A stretch of DNA of 64,000 nt, taken from Streptomyces sp. T12 (lineage in GTDB: Bacteria; Actinomycetota; Actinomycetes; Streptomycetales; Streptomycetaceae). Under the pieces are notes generated by a model. That model ran no database searches. It was given only the letters and a program-made list of their open reading frames with translations, and was not told the DNA's origin. Each line of letters opens with the position of its first letter. The first letter of the stretch is position 1. This document shows, piece by piece, positions 44,624-52,098 of the stretch. The stretch is from contig NZ_CP117866.1 of assembly GCF_028736035.1 (NCBI RefSeq), forward strand, positions 6,510,001 through 6,574,000, given 5' to 3'. The position numbers were made by a program, and so were the translations under genes.

Positions 44624-47431
44624 GTGGCCAAGCTCACGCTCGCGCAATTGGAACGCCATCTCTTCGCGGCGGCGGACATCCTGCGCGGCACGATGGACGC
44701 CGCCGAGTACCGCGACTTCATCTTCGTACTCCTCTTCCTCAAGCGGGTGAACGACGAGTTCGAGGCCGCCCAGCAAGCGATCATCAAGGAGCGGCTGGAG
44801 GCCGGCGACAGCCCGGAGGACGCGAAGGACGAGGCAGAGCAGTACGAGTGGTACGGCCCGCGCGGAGTCATCTTCGTGCCCGAGGAGGCCCGCTGGGAGA
44901 AGCTCGCCGGGGCCGTCGACGACGTCGCCACGGAGCACCTCCAGCCCGCCCTCGACGCGCTGGAGCGCCAGAAGGGCAACAGCGAGCTGCGCGGCCTGTT
45001 CGCGCACGTCAACTTCAACCGCATCGGCGGTGGAGGCAGCGGCAAGGGCTCAGCCGCCGCCCTGGCCGACAACCGGCTCCGGTCACTCATCGAGCACTTC
45101 GGCAGCATCCGGCTGCGTGGCGAGGACTTCGAGTTCCCCGACATGATCGGCGCCGCGTACGAGTATCTGATCAAGGACTTCGCGGACACGGCAGGCAGCA
45201 AGGGCGGCGAGTTCTACACCCCGCGTGCGGTCGTCCGCATGATGGTCGAGCTGGCGCGCCCCCACGGCGGTATGCGGATCTACGACCCGTGTGTGGGCTC
45301 CGGCGGCATGCTTATCCACGCCATGGAGTACGTCGACGAGCACGGCGAGGACTCCAAGGACCTGAGGCTGGCCGGACAGGACGCCAACAGTGGCTCCTGG
45401 GTCATGGCCACGATGAACATGCTCTTCCACGGGGCCAAGCACTTCTCCCTCAGAACGGGCGACACGCTCACCAACCCACTCCATCCCGAGCGCGACTTCG
45501 ACCTGGTGCTCAGCAACCCGCCCTTCTCCATGGACTACAAACAGTCCGAGGTACCGAACCTGCTGAGCCGCATGCCGCACGGCCAGACTTCCGAGCGCGG
45601 CAAGGCCGACCTGATGTTCCTCCAGCACATGCTGGACATGGTGAAGCAGCGGGACGGCTCGGTCTTCACCGTCATGCCGCATGGCGTGCTCTTCCGCGGC
45701 GGCGAGGAACAGAAAATCCGTGCGAAGCTCCTGGGTGCCGACCTGATCGAAGCGGTGATCGGGCTCGCGCCGAACCTGTTCTACGGGACGGGCATCCCGG
45801 CGTGCGTGATCGCGCTGCGCCCGCCGGCCCAGAGGCGTCCGGACCGCCGTAACCAGGTGCTGTTCATCAACGCGGACCGCGAGTTTCACGCGGAGCGCGC
45901 CCAGAACGTTTTGCTTCCCGAGCACATCGAAAAGATCGTCTCCACGTTCCGCGCGTTTCAGGACGACGAGACCTTCGAGGACGTAGAGGGCTTCGCACGC
46001 GCGGTCAGGCGCGACGACCTGGCGGAGAACGGCTACAACCTCAACATCCGTCGCTACGTCGACAACACCCCGCCGCCCGAGCCGCAGGACGTACGGGCCC
46101 ACCTGGTGGGCGGTGTCCCGGTCGCCGAGATCGAGGCGAAGAAGGAACTCCTCGACGCGTACGAGATCAAGGTGCCGGACCTGTTCGCCGTACGGGCCGA
46201 CGATCCTGAGTACGTCGACTTCCTGCCCGAGGGCGAACGACCGGACGCCTCCCGCCTGGCCGAACTGGCAAGCGGGCGGGAGCAGAAGCTCTGGACCGCC
46301 TTCGAGGAGTGGTGGAAGGCAGAGGCCGACCAGATCGCGAACCTGGAGCCGGTCGAGGGCGACGAACGCACGGAGCACGAACGCAAGGCCCAACTCGCCC
46401 GTCTGCGCGCCGACTTGATCGACTCCTTCCGGCAGCGTCTGCTCGCGGTCGGCCTCCTGGACCGGTACGCGCTAGCGGGTGCGGTCGCCGGTTGGTGGCA
46501 CGAAGCCAAGAACGACCTCAAGGCCCTGTCGGTCAACGGCTTCGGCGGCGTCGTCGACGGCTGGGTCGAGACCGTCCTGACGATGCTCGCCCCCGAGCCC
46601 GACCCGCGCACGGGCGGTGCCCGCGACCGTACGGCGGCGGAGCGGCGGCAGGCCTACGACCACAAGGTCGTCGCGGCCATCGCGCCCGACTTCCTGGACG
46701 ACCTGGCCTCCGCGGAGCGTACCCACGCTGACCTGGACGCCAAGGTGAAGGCCGCGCAGGAGGCCGAGGCCGCGCTGGCGGAGGCCCGGGCCGCGGCGGA
46801 GTCACCGGACGCCGACTCGGAGGGGCCTGCCGAGATCGACCCGGCGTTGATCGAGGCGGTGCTCAGCAAGGCCGAGATGCGGGAGCTGACGAAGCAGCGG
46901 GCAGAGGCGAAGAAGGCCATCGAGGAGTTGGAGGACGACTTCTGGCCGGTCGCGGCGGTCCAGCGGAAGAAGGCCGAACAGCGAGAGAAGGCCAAGAAGA
47001 AGGTGAGGGGCGGTCGTTCGGGGGCTGGGGGCGCAGGCAAGGGGCGGCGGGCTCTGGCTGCGGAGGAGGCTGGGCAGGGGGCGCTGCTGGAGATTCCGGT
47101 TCCGGTCCCGGTTGAGGGTGCGGATGCGGAGAGCGGCGGCGACGGTGATGGCCCTGGTGACGGCGGCGTCGTGAAGGAGGCGCGCCTCATGCGGGCCAGG
47201 AAGAAGCTGGCCGAGGACGCGGGGGAGTGGGACGTGGTGCTCGGGATTTTGCGGGATGACCTGGCGGGGAAGCTGGGTGGGCATGTGGTGCGTCGGCAGC
47301 GGGAGTTGGCTGAGGTGTATCGGGTTTGGGAGGGGAAGTACGCCGTTTCGCTGCGGGAGATTGAGGGGCGGCGGAAGAAGGCTGCGGAGGCGTTGGACGG
47401 GTTCCTGAAGGAGCTTGGGTATGTCGGCTGA
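44624..47431 (+). CDS. hsdM: Type I restriction-modification methyltransferase subunit HsdM
   Basis: N6-adenine DNA methyltransferase of 935 residues, much longer than the usual 500. N-terminal helical HsdM domain (LAQLERHLFAAADILRG, then RDFIFVLLFLKRVNDEF), a SAM-binding motif DPCVGSGG (221-228), catalytic NPPF (298-301), then a long C-terminal extension with a coiled-coil segment (near LDAKVKAAQEAEAALAEARAAA), basic and Gly/Ala-rich patches, and a final helical part. All catalytic motifs are intact. GTG 44624 has GGGAG eight bases upstream. hsdS overlaps its 3' end by 11 bp, as expected for a coupled M-S pair. Confidence 0.93.
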   Translation: MAKLTLAQLERHLFAAADILRGTMDAAEYRDFIFVLLFLKRVNDEFEAAQQAIIKERLEAGDSPEDAKDEAEQYEWYGPRGVIFVPEEARWEKLAGAVDDVATEHLQPALDALERQKGNSELRGLFAHVNFNRIGGGGSGKGSAAALADNRLRSLIEHFGSIRLRGEDFEFPDMIGAAYEYLIKDFADTAGSKGGEFYTPRAVVRMMVELARPHGGMRIYDPCVGSGGMLIHAMEYVDEHGEDSKDLRLAGQDANSGSWVMATMNMLFHGAKHFSLRTGDTLTNPLHPERDFDLVLSNPPFSMDYKQSEVPNLLSRMPHGQTSERGKADLMFLQHMLDMVKQRDGSVFTVMPHGVLFRGGEEQKIRAKLLGADLIEAVIGLAPNLFYGTGIPACVIALRPPAQRRPDRRNQVLFINADREFHAERAQNVLLPEHIEKIVSTFRAFQDDETFEDVEGFARAVRRDDLAENGYNLNIRRYVDNTPPPEPQDVRAHLVGGVPVAEIEAKKELLDAYEIKVPDLFAVRADDPEYVDFLPEGERPDASRLAELASGREQKLWTAFEEWWKAEADQIANLEPVEGDERTEHERKAQLARLRADLIDSFRQRLLAVGLLDRYALAGAVAGWWHEAKNDLKALSVNGFGGVVDGWVETVLTMLAPEPDPRTGGARDRTAAERRQAYDHKVVAAIAPDFLDDLASAERTHADLDAKVKAAQEAEAALAEARAAAESPDADSEGPAEIDPALIEAVLSKAEMRELTKQRAEAKKAIEELEDDFWPVAAVQRKKAEQREKAKKKVRGGRSGAGGAGKGRRALAAEEAGQGALLEIPVPVPVEGADAESGGDGDGPGDGGVVKEARLMRARKKLAEDAGEWDVVLGILRDDLAGKLGGHVVRRQRELAEVYRVWEGKYAVSLREIEGRRKKAAEALDGFLKELGYVG

Positions 47432-48650
47432 GGACTCGATTCGCTGGCTCCCTGTGGGTGAGGTCGGCGATGTGCGCATGGGGAAGCAGCTTTCGCCGAC
47501 GAGTCGGGCCAACGGTGAGCAGTTTCCCTATCTGAGGGTCGCGAATGTGCTTGACGGCCGTATCGACTATTCCGACGTCAAGTTGATGGGCTTTACGCAG
47601 AGCGAACGCGAGGCGTATGCGCTGCAGCCAGGAGATATTCTGCTGAATGAGGGGCAGAGTCTCGAACTCGTTGGGCGTAGTGCCATCTACCGGGGGCCCG
47701 CCGCGGCATTCTTCTTCCAGAACACGCTTGTGCGGTTTCGGGCTCGTGATTTGGTTCTTCCTGAGTATGCCCAGGCTGTTTTTAGTCGATGGCTGAGTAC
47801 AGGTGTGTTCGCGTCGATCGCCAAGAAGACCACAAGTATTGCGCATCTAGGAGGGGATCGGTTTGCGAAGCTCCTTTTCCCTGTGCGATCGCTCACGGAG
47901 CAGCAGCGAATCGTTGAGGCGCTTGCTGCGTTCGCTGAGGCAGAGCGAGCCCTCGAAGGCTCCATCTCGAAGCTCCGAATCTTGAGACGAGGCGCTCACC
48001 TGTCTCTCATGTCGGCAGTGGACGCGCACGGTGTTGCCTCTAAGTCGTGGTCTCGTGTCCCGCTCAAGGACGTGGTTCCTTCCACCGAGTACGGCATCTC
48101 GGAAGCGTTGGTGAATGATCCGTCAGGGGTTCCAGTGCTGCGGATGAACAACCTTCAGAATGGGCAACCGGATGTGACGGACCTCAGGTACTGTCCTGTC
48201 TCCATCCCGCAGCGCCTCTATCTGAAGCGTGGCGACGTTCTGTTCAACCGAACGAACAGCATTGACCATGTTGGGAAAGCAGCGCTATGGCGGGAAGAGC
48301 TGCCTACCGCCAGCTTCGCCTCGTATCTCGTTCGACTGAATCCGGACAGTGAGAAGCTCCTGCCCGAGTATCTGGTCGAGTGGCTGCAACATCCGGTTAT
48401 CCGACAGCGCGTGAGGGCCATTTCAACGGTTGCCGTTCAGCAGGTGAACGTCAATCCGACCCGGTTGCGGGAGCTCGAAATCGATTTCCCGAGCGATCTC
48501 GCCGAACAGCGGCGCATTGTGTCGACCCTGGCCTCCTTCGACGATCGGATTGGCCGCGAGGTGGAGGAGCTGGCGAAACTCCGCAGGCTAAAGCAGGGCT
48601 TGACCGATGATCTGTTGTCCGGGAGAGTGCGCGTCCCCGAGGTCGCGTAG
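47421..48650 (+). CDS. hsdS: Type I restriction specificity subunit HsdS
   Basis: A 409-residue DNA-recognition subunit with two target-recognition domains (about 1-160 and 205-370), each followed by a conserved helical spacer: TEQQRIVEALAAFAEAERALEGSI and AEQQRIVSTLASFDDRIGREVEELAKLRRLKQGL. ATG 47421 has AAGGAG seven bases upstream. The DNA between about 47570 and 48500 is clearly less GC-rich than its surroundings, as is usual for horizontally exchanged recognition domains. The recognised sequence cannot be predicted by eye. Confidence 0.93.
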   Translation: MSAEDSIRWLPVGEVGDVRMGKQLSPTSRANGEQFPYLRVANVLDGRIDYSDVKLMGFTQSEREAYALQPGDILLNEGQSLELVGRSAIYRGPAAAFFFQNTLVRFRARDLVLPEYAQAVFSRWLSTGVFASIAKKTTSIAHLGGDRFAKLLFPVRSLTEQQRIVEALAAFAEAERALEGSISKLRILRRGAHLSLMSAVDAHGVASKSWSRVPLKDVVPSTEYGISEALVNDPSGVPVLRMNNLQNGQPDVTDLRYCPVSIPQRLYLKRGDVLFNRTNSIDHVGKAALWREELPTASFASYLVRLNPDSEKLLPEYLVEWLQHPVIRQRVRAISTVAVQQVNVNPTRLRELEIDFPSDLAEQRRIVSTLASFDDRIGREVEELAKLRRLKQGLTDDLLSGRVRVPEVA

Positions 48651-48983
48651 GACCTGCGCCTGACGGCGAGCTGGTGGCATTCGAGGCCCACGCTCTGACG
48701 CAACGTGCGCATCGAACGACAGGGAACCGATGTCGTGTCCTGCCGTGAGGCGTACGTCGGCATCGAGGGCGGCGGCCAGAACGCGCAGCAAACCGACCGT
48801 GGGCTGGGTTCCGCCCTCCTCGCTGCACTCGATCTCGTCCTGGGGCATCCCCGCCCGTTCGGCCAGTTCTGCCGAGGTGAGGCCCAAAGCCATCCGGCGG
48901 TCGTAGAGAGCCTTGCCGAAGGCCAGTGCTTCCGGATGGCGATCCGCTCCGGGGCGTCGGTCTCGGCGCGTGACGGCGTCCAA
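48588..48983 (-). CDS. XRE-family helix-turn-helix protein
   Basis: A 131-residue DNA-binding protein with an XRE/Cro-type helix-turn-helix (ALYDRRMALGLTSAELAERAGMPQDEIE, then PTVGLLRVLAAALDADV) and a variable tail. It overlaps the 3' end of hsdS by 63 bp on the opposite strand. The start is probably TTG 48983, 19 bp after the stop of the upstream ATPase gene, with GGGAG nearby; an internal ATG would cut into the helix-turn-helix. It may control the restriction genes or act as an antitoxin-like repressor; no toxin is seen. Confidence 0.65.
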   Translation of the reverse strand: MDAVTRRDRRPGADRHPEALAFGKALYDRRMALGLTSAELAERAGMPQDEIECSEEGGTQPTVGLLRVLAAALDADVRLTAGHDIGSLSFDAHVASERGPRMPPARRQAQVLRDLGDAHSPGQQIIGQALL

Positions 48984-49002
48984 TGTCTCCCGCTGTCGGG
49001 CG

Positions 49003-49455
49003 TCACCGCAGGCCCTCGGAGACGTCAGTGGGCTTGTGTGAGAGCTCGAACCAGATCGTCTTGCCGATCCCGTGCGGTCTGGGGTCCGCGCCCCATGCGT
49101 CCGCCAGCGCGGTCACCAGCGTGAGGCCTCGGCCGGTCTCGTCGTCTGGGCGTGCTTCCCGCGGCGTCGGCAGCGTGTCGTTCGCATCCGTTACGGAGAC
49201 GCGCAGGCGGTCGTCCGCCACGAGACAGCGGGCCCAGATTTCGCGGCCGGGGGGTACCTTCGCGTGGCGGTACGCGTTCGTCATCAGCTCGCTGAGCAGG
49301 AGTACCGCCGTCTCCGTCAGCTCGGCAGGGAGCTTCCACGAAGTGGCCTGTTCCCGGAGGAGGGTTCGGGCTCTGCCTACGCTGCGGGCGTGTCGGGGCA
49401 GGCGCCACTCGATGTCCTGGGGGATGGCAGTGGGGCCTGTGGGTGGCGTCGGCAT
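49003..49455 (-). CDS. Anti-sigma-type ATP-binding protein (HATPase_c_2)
   Basis: A 150-residue GHKL-fold protein: LLSELMTNAYRHAKVP is the N-box and DETGRGLTLVTALADAWG the G-boxes, like SpoIIAB/RsbW relatives but without a histidine-phosphorylation domain. In Streptomyces such proteins occur next to WhiJ/Scr1-type regulators and DUF397 proteins, as here. ATG 49455 (MPTPPTGPTAIPQDIEW) has AAGGA upstream. It is divergent from the Scr1-type gene and followed by the XRE gene. Confidence 0.82.
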   Translation of the reverse strand: MPTPPTGPTAIPQDIEWRLPRHARSVGRARTLLREQATSWKLPAELTETAVLLLSELMTNAYRHAKVPPGREIWARCLVADDRLRVSVTDANDTLPTPREARPDDETGRGLTLVTALADAWGADPRPHGIGKTIWFELSHKPTDVSEGLR

Positions 49456-49542
49456 GCGCGCTTCGTTCCTTGGGGGTGAGTCTTCGCCATTTGCAGTGAT
49501 CAGGCTGGTAGTTGGCGCGTAGCCTCGGGAGTAGCGGAACGG

Positions 49543-49569
49543 GTACACAGCGTGCTTGTACACGGTGTG
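49543..49569. promoter_or_regulatory. direct repeat in the divergent regulator promoter region
   Basis: GTACACAGCGTG (49543-49554) and GTACACGGTGTG (49558-49569), 10/12 identical with a 15-bp period, lie between the ATPase and Scr1-type genes. They could be an autoregulatory operator. Confidence 0.35.
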
Positions 49570-49591
49570 TCTACGGGAGGCGGGTGAGTCC

Positions 49592-50410
49592 GTGGCCACG
49601 GGGGAGTCCCAGCAGGCGCAGCAGAACTGGCGGTACTGCGGCGGTCAGATCAAGCTGTGGCGCGAGGAGTCGGGCGTCAGTCGGCAGCGGCTGGCCGACG
49701 AGGCCGGCTATGACTATGAGTACGTCAAGTCCATGGAGTGCGGGAGGCGGCGGCCGACTCTCAGGCTGTTGCAGACTGCGGACCAACTGTGCGGTGCACG
49801 GGGCAAGTTGGCGGCTGGGCACGAGTACCTGAAGCCCGAGCCTTTTCCTGCACGGTCGCAGGAGTACATGGCGATCGAGGCTGAGGCCATCGCCGTGCAT
49901 GACTACTCGCTGGGGCTGGTACCGGGTCTGTTGCAGACCAAGGCGTACGCGCAAGCGCTGATCAGTGAGAGTTGCCCGCCGCTGGACGACGAGACCGTAG
50001 AAGAGCGGGTTCGGGCACGGTTGGCGAGGCAGGGGGCGCTGACACGTCGCACCAAGACGGTTTACGGCTTCGTCGTCTACGAGGCCGCGCTGCATACGGA
50101 AGTGGGTGGACGGGAGGTCATGCGGCAGCAGTTGCTCCACCTGGCGGGGGTGGGTGCGTTGCGTAACGTGTCTATTCAGGTGCTGCTCTTCGGGAAGTGT
50201 GGCGGTCTAGCACTCAACGGCTCGTTCATTCTGCTCGAGACCGCTGAACACGACCGCTTCGCCTACGTTGAGGGTCCGGAAACGAGCGTGTTGCACGCCG
50301 ACGCTGACAAGGTCAGCGACTTGGCACAGGTGCATGGCATGATCCGCATGCAGGCCCTTGGAGTTGAGGAGTCGGCGGCGTTCATCAGGAAGGTGGCGGA
50401 GGAGCTATGA
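49592..50410 (+). CDS. Scr1/WhiJ-type helix-turn-helix regulator (DUF5753)
   Basis: A 272-residue regulator: an N-terminal XRE helix-turn-helix (GGQIKLWREESGVSRQRLADEAGYDYEYVKSME) and a C-terminal DUF5753 domain (YSLGLVPGLLQTKAYAQAL, then YVEGPETSVLHAD). Paralogues of this family control development and antibiotic synthesis together with small DUF397 partners. GTG 49592 is chosen because it follows a GGGAGG-rich region and gives the family length. The DUF397 gene overlaps its stop by four bases. Confidence 0.88.
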   Translation: MATGESQQAQQNWRYCGGQIKLWREESGVSRQRLADEAGYDYEYVKSMECGRRRPTLRLLQTADQLCGARGKLAAGHEYLKPEPFPARSQEYMAIEAEAIAVHDYSLGLVPGLLQTKAYAQALISESCPPLDDETVEERVRARLARQGALTRRTKTVYGFVVYEAALHTEVGGREVMRQQLLHLAGVGALRNVSIQVLLFGKCGGLALNGSFILLETAEHDRFAYVEGPETSVLHADADKVSDLAQVHGMIRMQALGVEESAAFIRKVAEEL

Positions 50411-50652
50411 GTGAACCGCTGGAGTGGTTCAAGTCCAGCTACAGCGACTCTCAAGGCGGCGCCTGCCTCGAAGTCGCCTACACCTGGCGCAAGTCCAGCT
50501 ACAGCAGCACCGGCGGCGGCGCCTGCCTCGAAGTCGCCTCCTGCCCCCACACCATCCACCTCCGAGACTCGAAGCTCGGCGCTCGAAGCCCCCGCTTCGC
50601 CGTCCCCGCCGACGCCTGGACCTCGTTCATCGCGTACGCCGCCGGAGCCTGA
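50407..50652 (+). CDS. DUF397 protein with internal duplication
   Basis: A small partner of the Scr1/WhiJ-type regulator, overlapping it by ATGA. The usual DUF397 protein is about 60-65 residues with one W-x-KSSYS-x-GG-x-C-x-EVA motif. This one has 81 residues and two copies (WFKSSYSDSQGGACLEVA and WRKSSYSSTGGGACLEVA), 20 residues apart, caused by a 60-bp tandem duplication at 50425-50544. The remainder (HTIHLRDSKLG, then FAVPADAWTSFI) is normal. Confidence 0.88.
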   Translation: MSEPLEWFKSSYSDSQGGACLEVAYTWRKSSYSSTGGGACLEVASCPHTIHLRDSKLGARSPRFAVPADAWTSFIAYAAGA

Positions 50653-50828
50653 GCCCCGGGCTTCGAGCCCCGAGACGCGAGCTTCTTTTGTAAGGAATGG
50701 GTGGTTGCTTCAACCCACCCTCCCGCCCTACCTGTGTCGCAACTCCCGCGCATACCAGCCGACATGACTATTCGTGATCGGCTTGCGACACGGCGTCGCC
50801 GCCCTCTAGCGTTCGCCACAACAAACAA

Positions 50829-50860
50829 CCCCGGTCGGGTGCTACCAACACCCGCCGGGG
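50829..50860 (+). promoter_or_regulatory. stable hairpin in the leader of the winged-helix gene
   Basis: CCCCGGTCGGGTG (50829-50841) and CACCCGCCGGGG (50849-50860) form a 12-bp stem with one internal mismatch and loop CTACCAA, ending 30 bp before GTG 50891. It could be a terminator for the DUF397 operon, an attenuator or a protein-binding RNA. Confidence 0.45.
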
Positions 50861-50890
50861 TCTCACCCCAAGATCGAAACGAGCGATCTC

Positions 50891-51985
50891 GTGGCTTACG
50901 AAAACTCTAGCGCCGCCCTGCCCGCGCTCGCAGCGCATCCCATGGCCAAGCCCGGCTACGGCAAGCGCTCAGCCCCGGACCAGAGGCCCCCACGCAGAGG
51001 CGACTTCGATCACCTCCCCGCCCGCGAGGCCTACATCGCCGTACTCCTCGACCGGCTCGGCGAGCACGCCGCGATGGACGCCAAGACCGTTGCCAAGGCT
51101 CAGCCCCTCTACGGTCAGGCGAGCGTCCGCAGCGCGCTCAATGAGTTGTCGCGGGCCGGGCACCTGCGCCGGGTACGGCGTCGGGCCGAGGTCGAAAGTG
51201 ACGGACGTACCGGGAGCCGGTGGGTGTTCCACACCTACTGGTCCCGCACCGCACGTGACAGCGAATGGTGGGCCCGGTTCCTCGACGGTGACGTACCGAT
51301 CGCGCCTGAGGCATCAGCTCTCGCCTCGTCGGCCTCGGAGCCCGGGGGCACTGCCACCGTCGTACCGCCTCCCGTCGTACCGTCACACGACGATTCACCG
51401 CAGCCCAGGACACAGCCCAAGACGCAGCAGTCCCAGGCGGACCGGCCCTCTAACTCCACCGCCTACGATGCCCTCGCCCGCCTCGGCCTCCACGACCCGC
51501 GCCTGGCCCTCTCCTCCGCCGACTGCGCAGCACTCGCGGCGCTGGCCGGTGACTGGCTCGCGCGCGGCGTGACCGTTGACTACCTCGTGCGCACCCTGGC
51601 CGCCGGGCTGCCCGAGCATGTCCACTCGCCCATGGCCTTCGTTCGCCGCAGACTCATCGACAAGCTGCCGCCCGAGCGACCCGCCCCCGCGACGGATGCT
51701 CAGCCTCCCCGCCCGGCGCCCCGCACGCTCATGGAGTGCACCGACTGCGGCGTCCCCGGTCGCCCGGAAGCCCTGACCGGAGGCCTTTGCCGGGCGTGCC
51801 GCCCTGGGGCCGGCGGGCCGGAAACGCCGTACCGGCCCGAAACCGGCACCCACCCCACCGCCCCGCCACCCACGCCGCTCACCCCCACCGACGTACAACG
51901 AAACGCCGCACACCTCCGCCGCACCCTCGCCGCCCGGCACGATCCACCTCAGGCTCCAGCCCAGGCGCCCTCCTGCTTGGCCTGA
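50891..51985 (+). CDS. Winged-helix protein with C-terminal zinc ribbon, function unknown
   Basis: A 364-residue protein. About 40-120 looks like a winged helix of MarR/replication-initiator type (LPAREAYIAVLLDRLGEHA, then VRSALNELSRAGHLRRVRRR with a TGSRWVFHTYW wing). A Pro/Gln-rich linker is followed by a helical segment (ALAGDWLARGVTVDYLVRTLAAGLP) and a Cys4 motif CTDC-x14-CRAC. The tail is Pro-rich. GTG 50891 has only a weak binding site and a strong hairpin upstream. Such proteins are common in Streptomyces accessory DNA. It may regulate the restriction locus; hsdR starts 113 bp later. Confidence 0.65.
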   Translation: MAYENSSAALPALAAHPMAKPGYGKRSAPDQRPPRRGDFDHLPAREAYIAVLLDRLGEHAAMDAKTVAKAQPLYGQASVRSALNELSRAGHLRRVRRRAEVESDGRTGSRWVFHTYWSRTARDSEWWARFLDGDVPIAPEASALASSASEPGGTATVVPPPVVPSHDDSPQPRTQPKTQQSQADRPSNSTAYDALARLGLHDPRLALSSADCAALAALAGDWLARGVTVDYLVRTLAAGLPEHVHSPMAFVRRRLIDKLPPERPAPATDAQPPRPAPRTLMECTDCGVPGRPEALTGGLCRACRPGAGGPETPYRPETGTHPTAPPPTPLTPTDVQRNAAHLRRTLAARHDPPQAPAQAPSCLA

Positions 51986-52098
51986 ACTCGCCTGAACTGT
52001 CCAACTCCGCCCTCCCCTTCGCCCCACCTGCCGCAAAATAGAACAACGGCCAGCACCACCAGCCGGGACGCAGTGTGAACAGGGAAAGGCGCGAGGGC

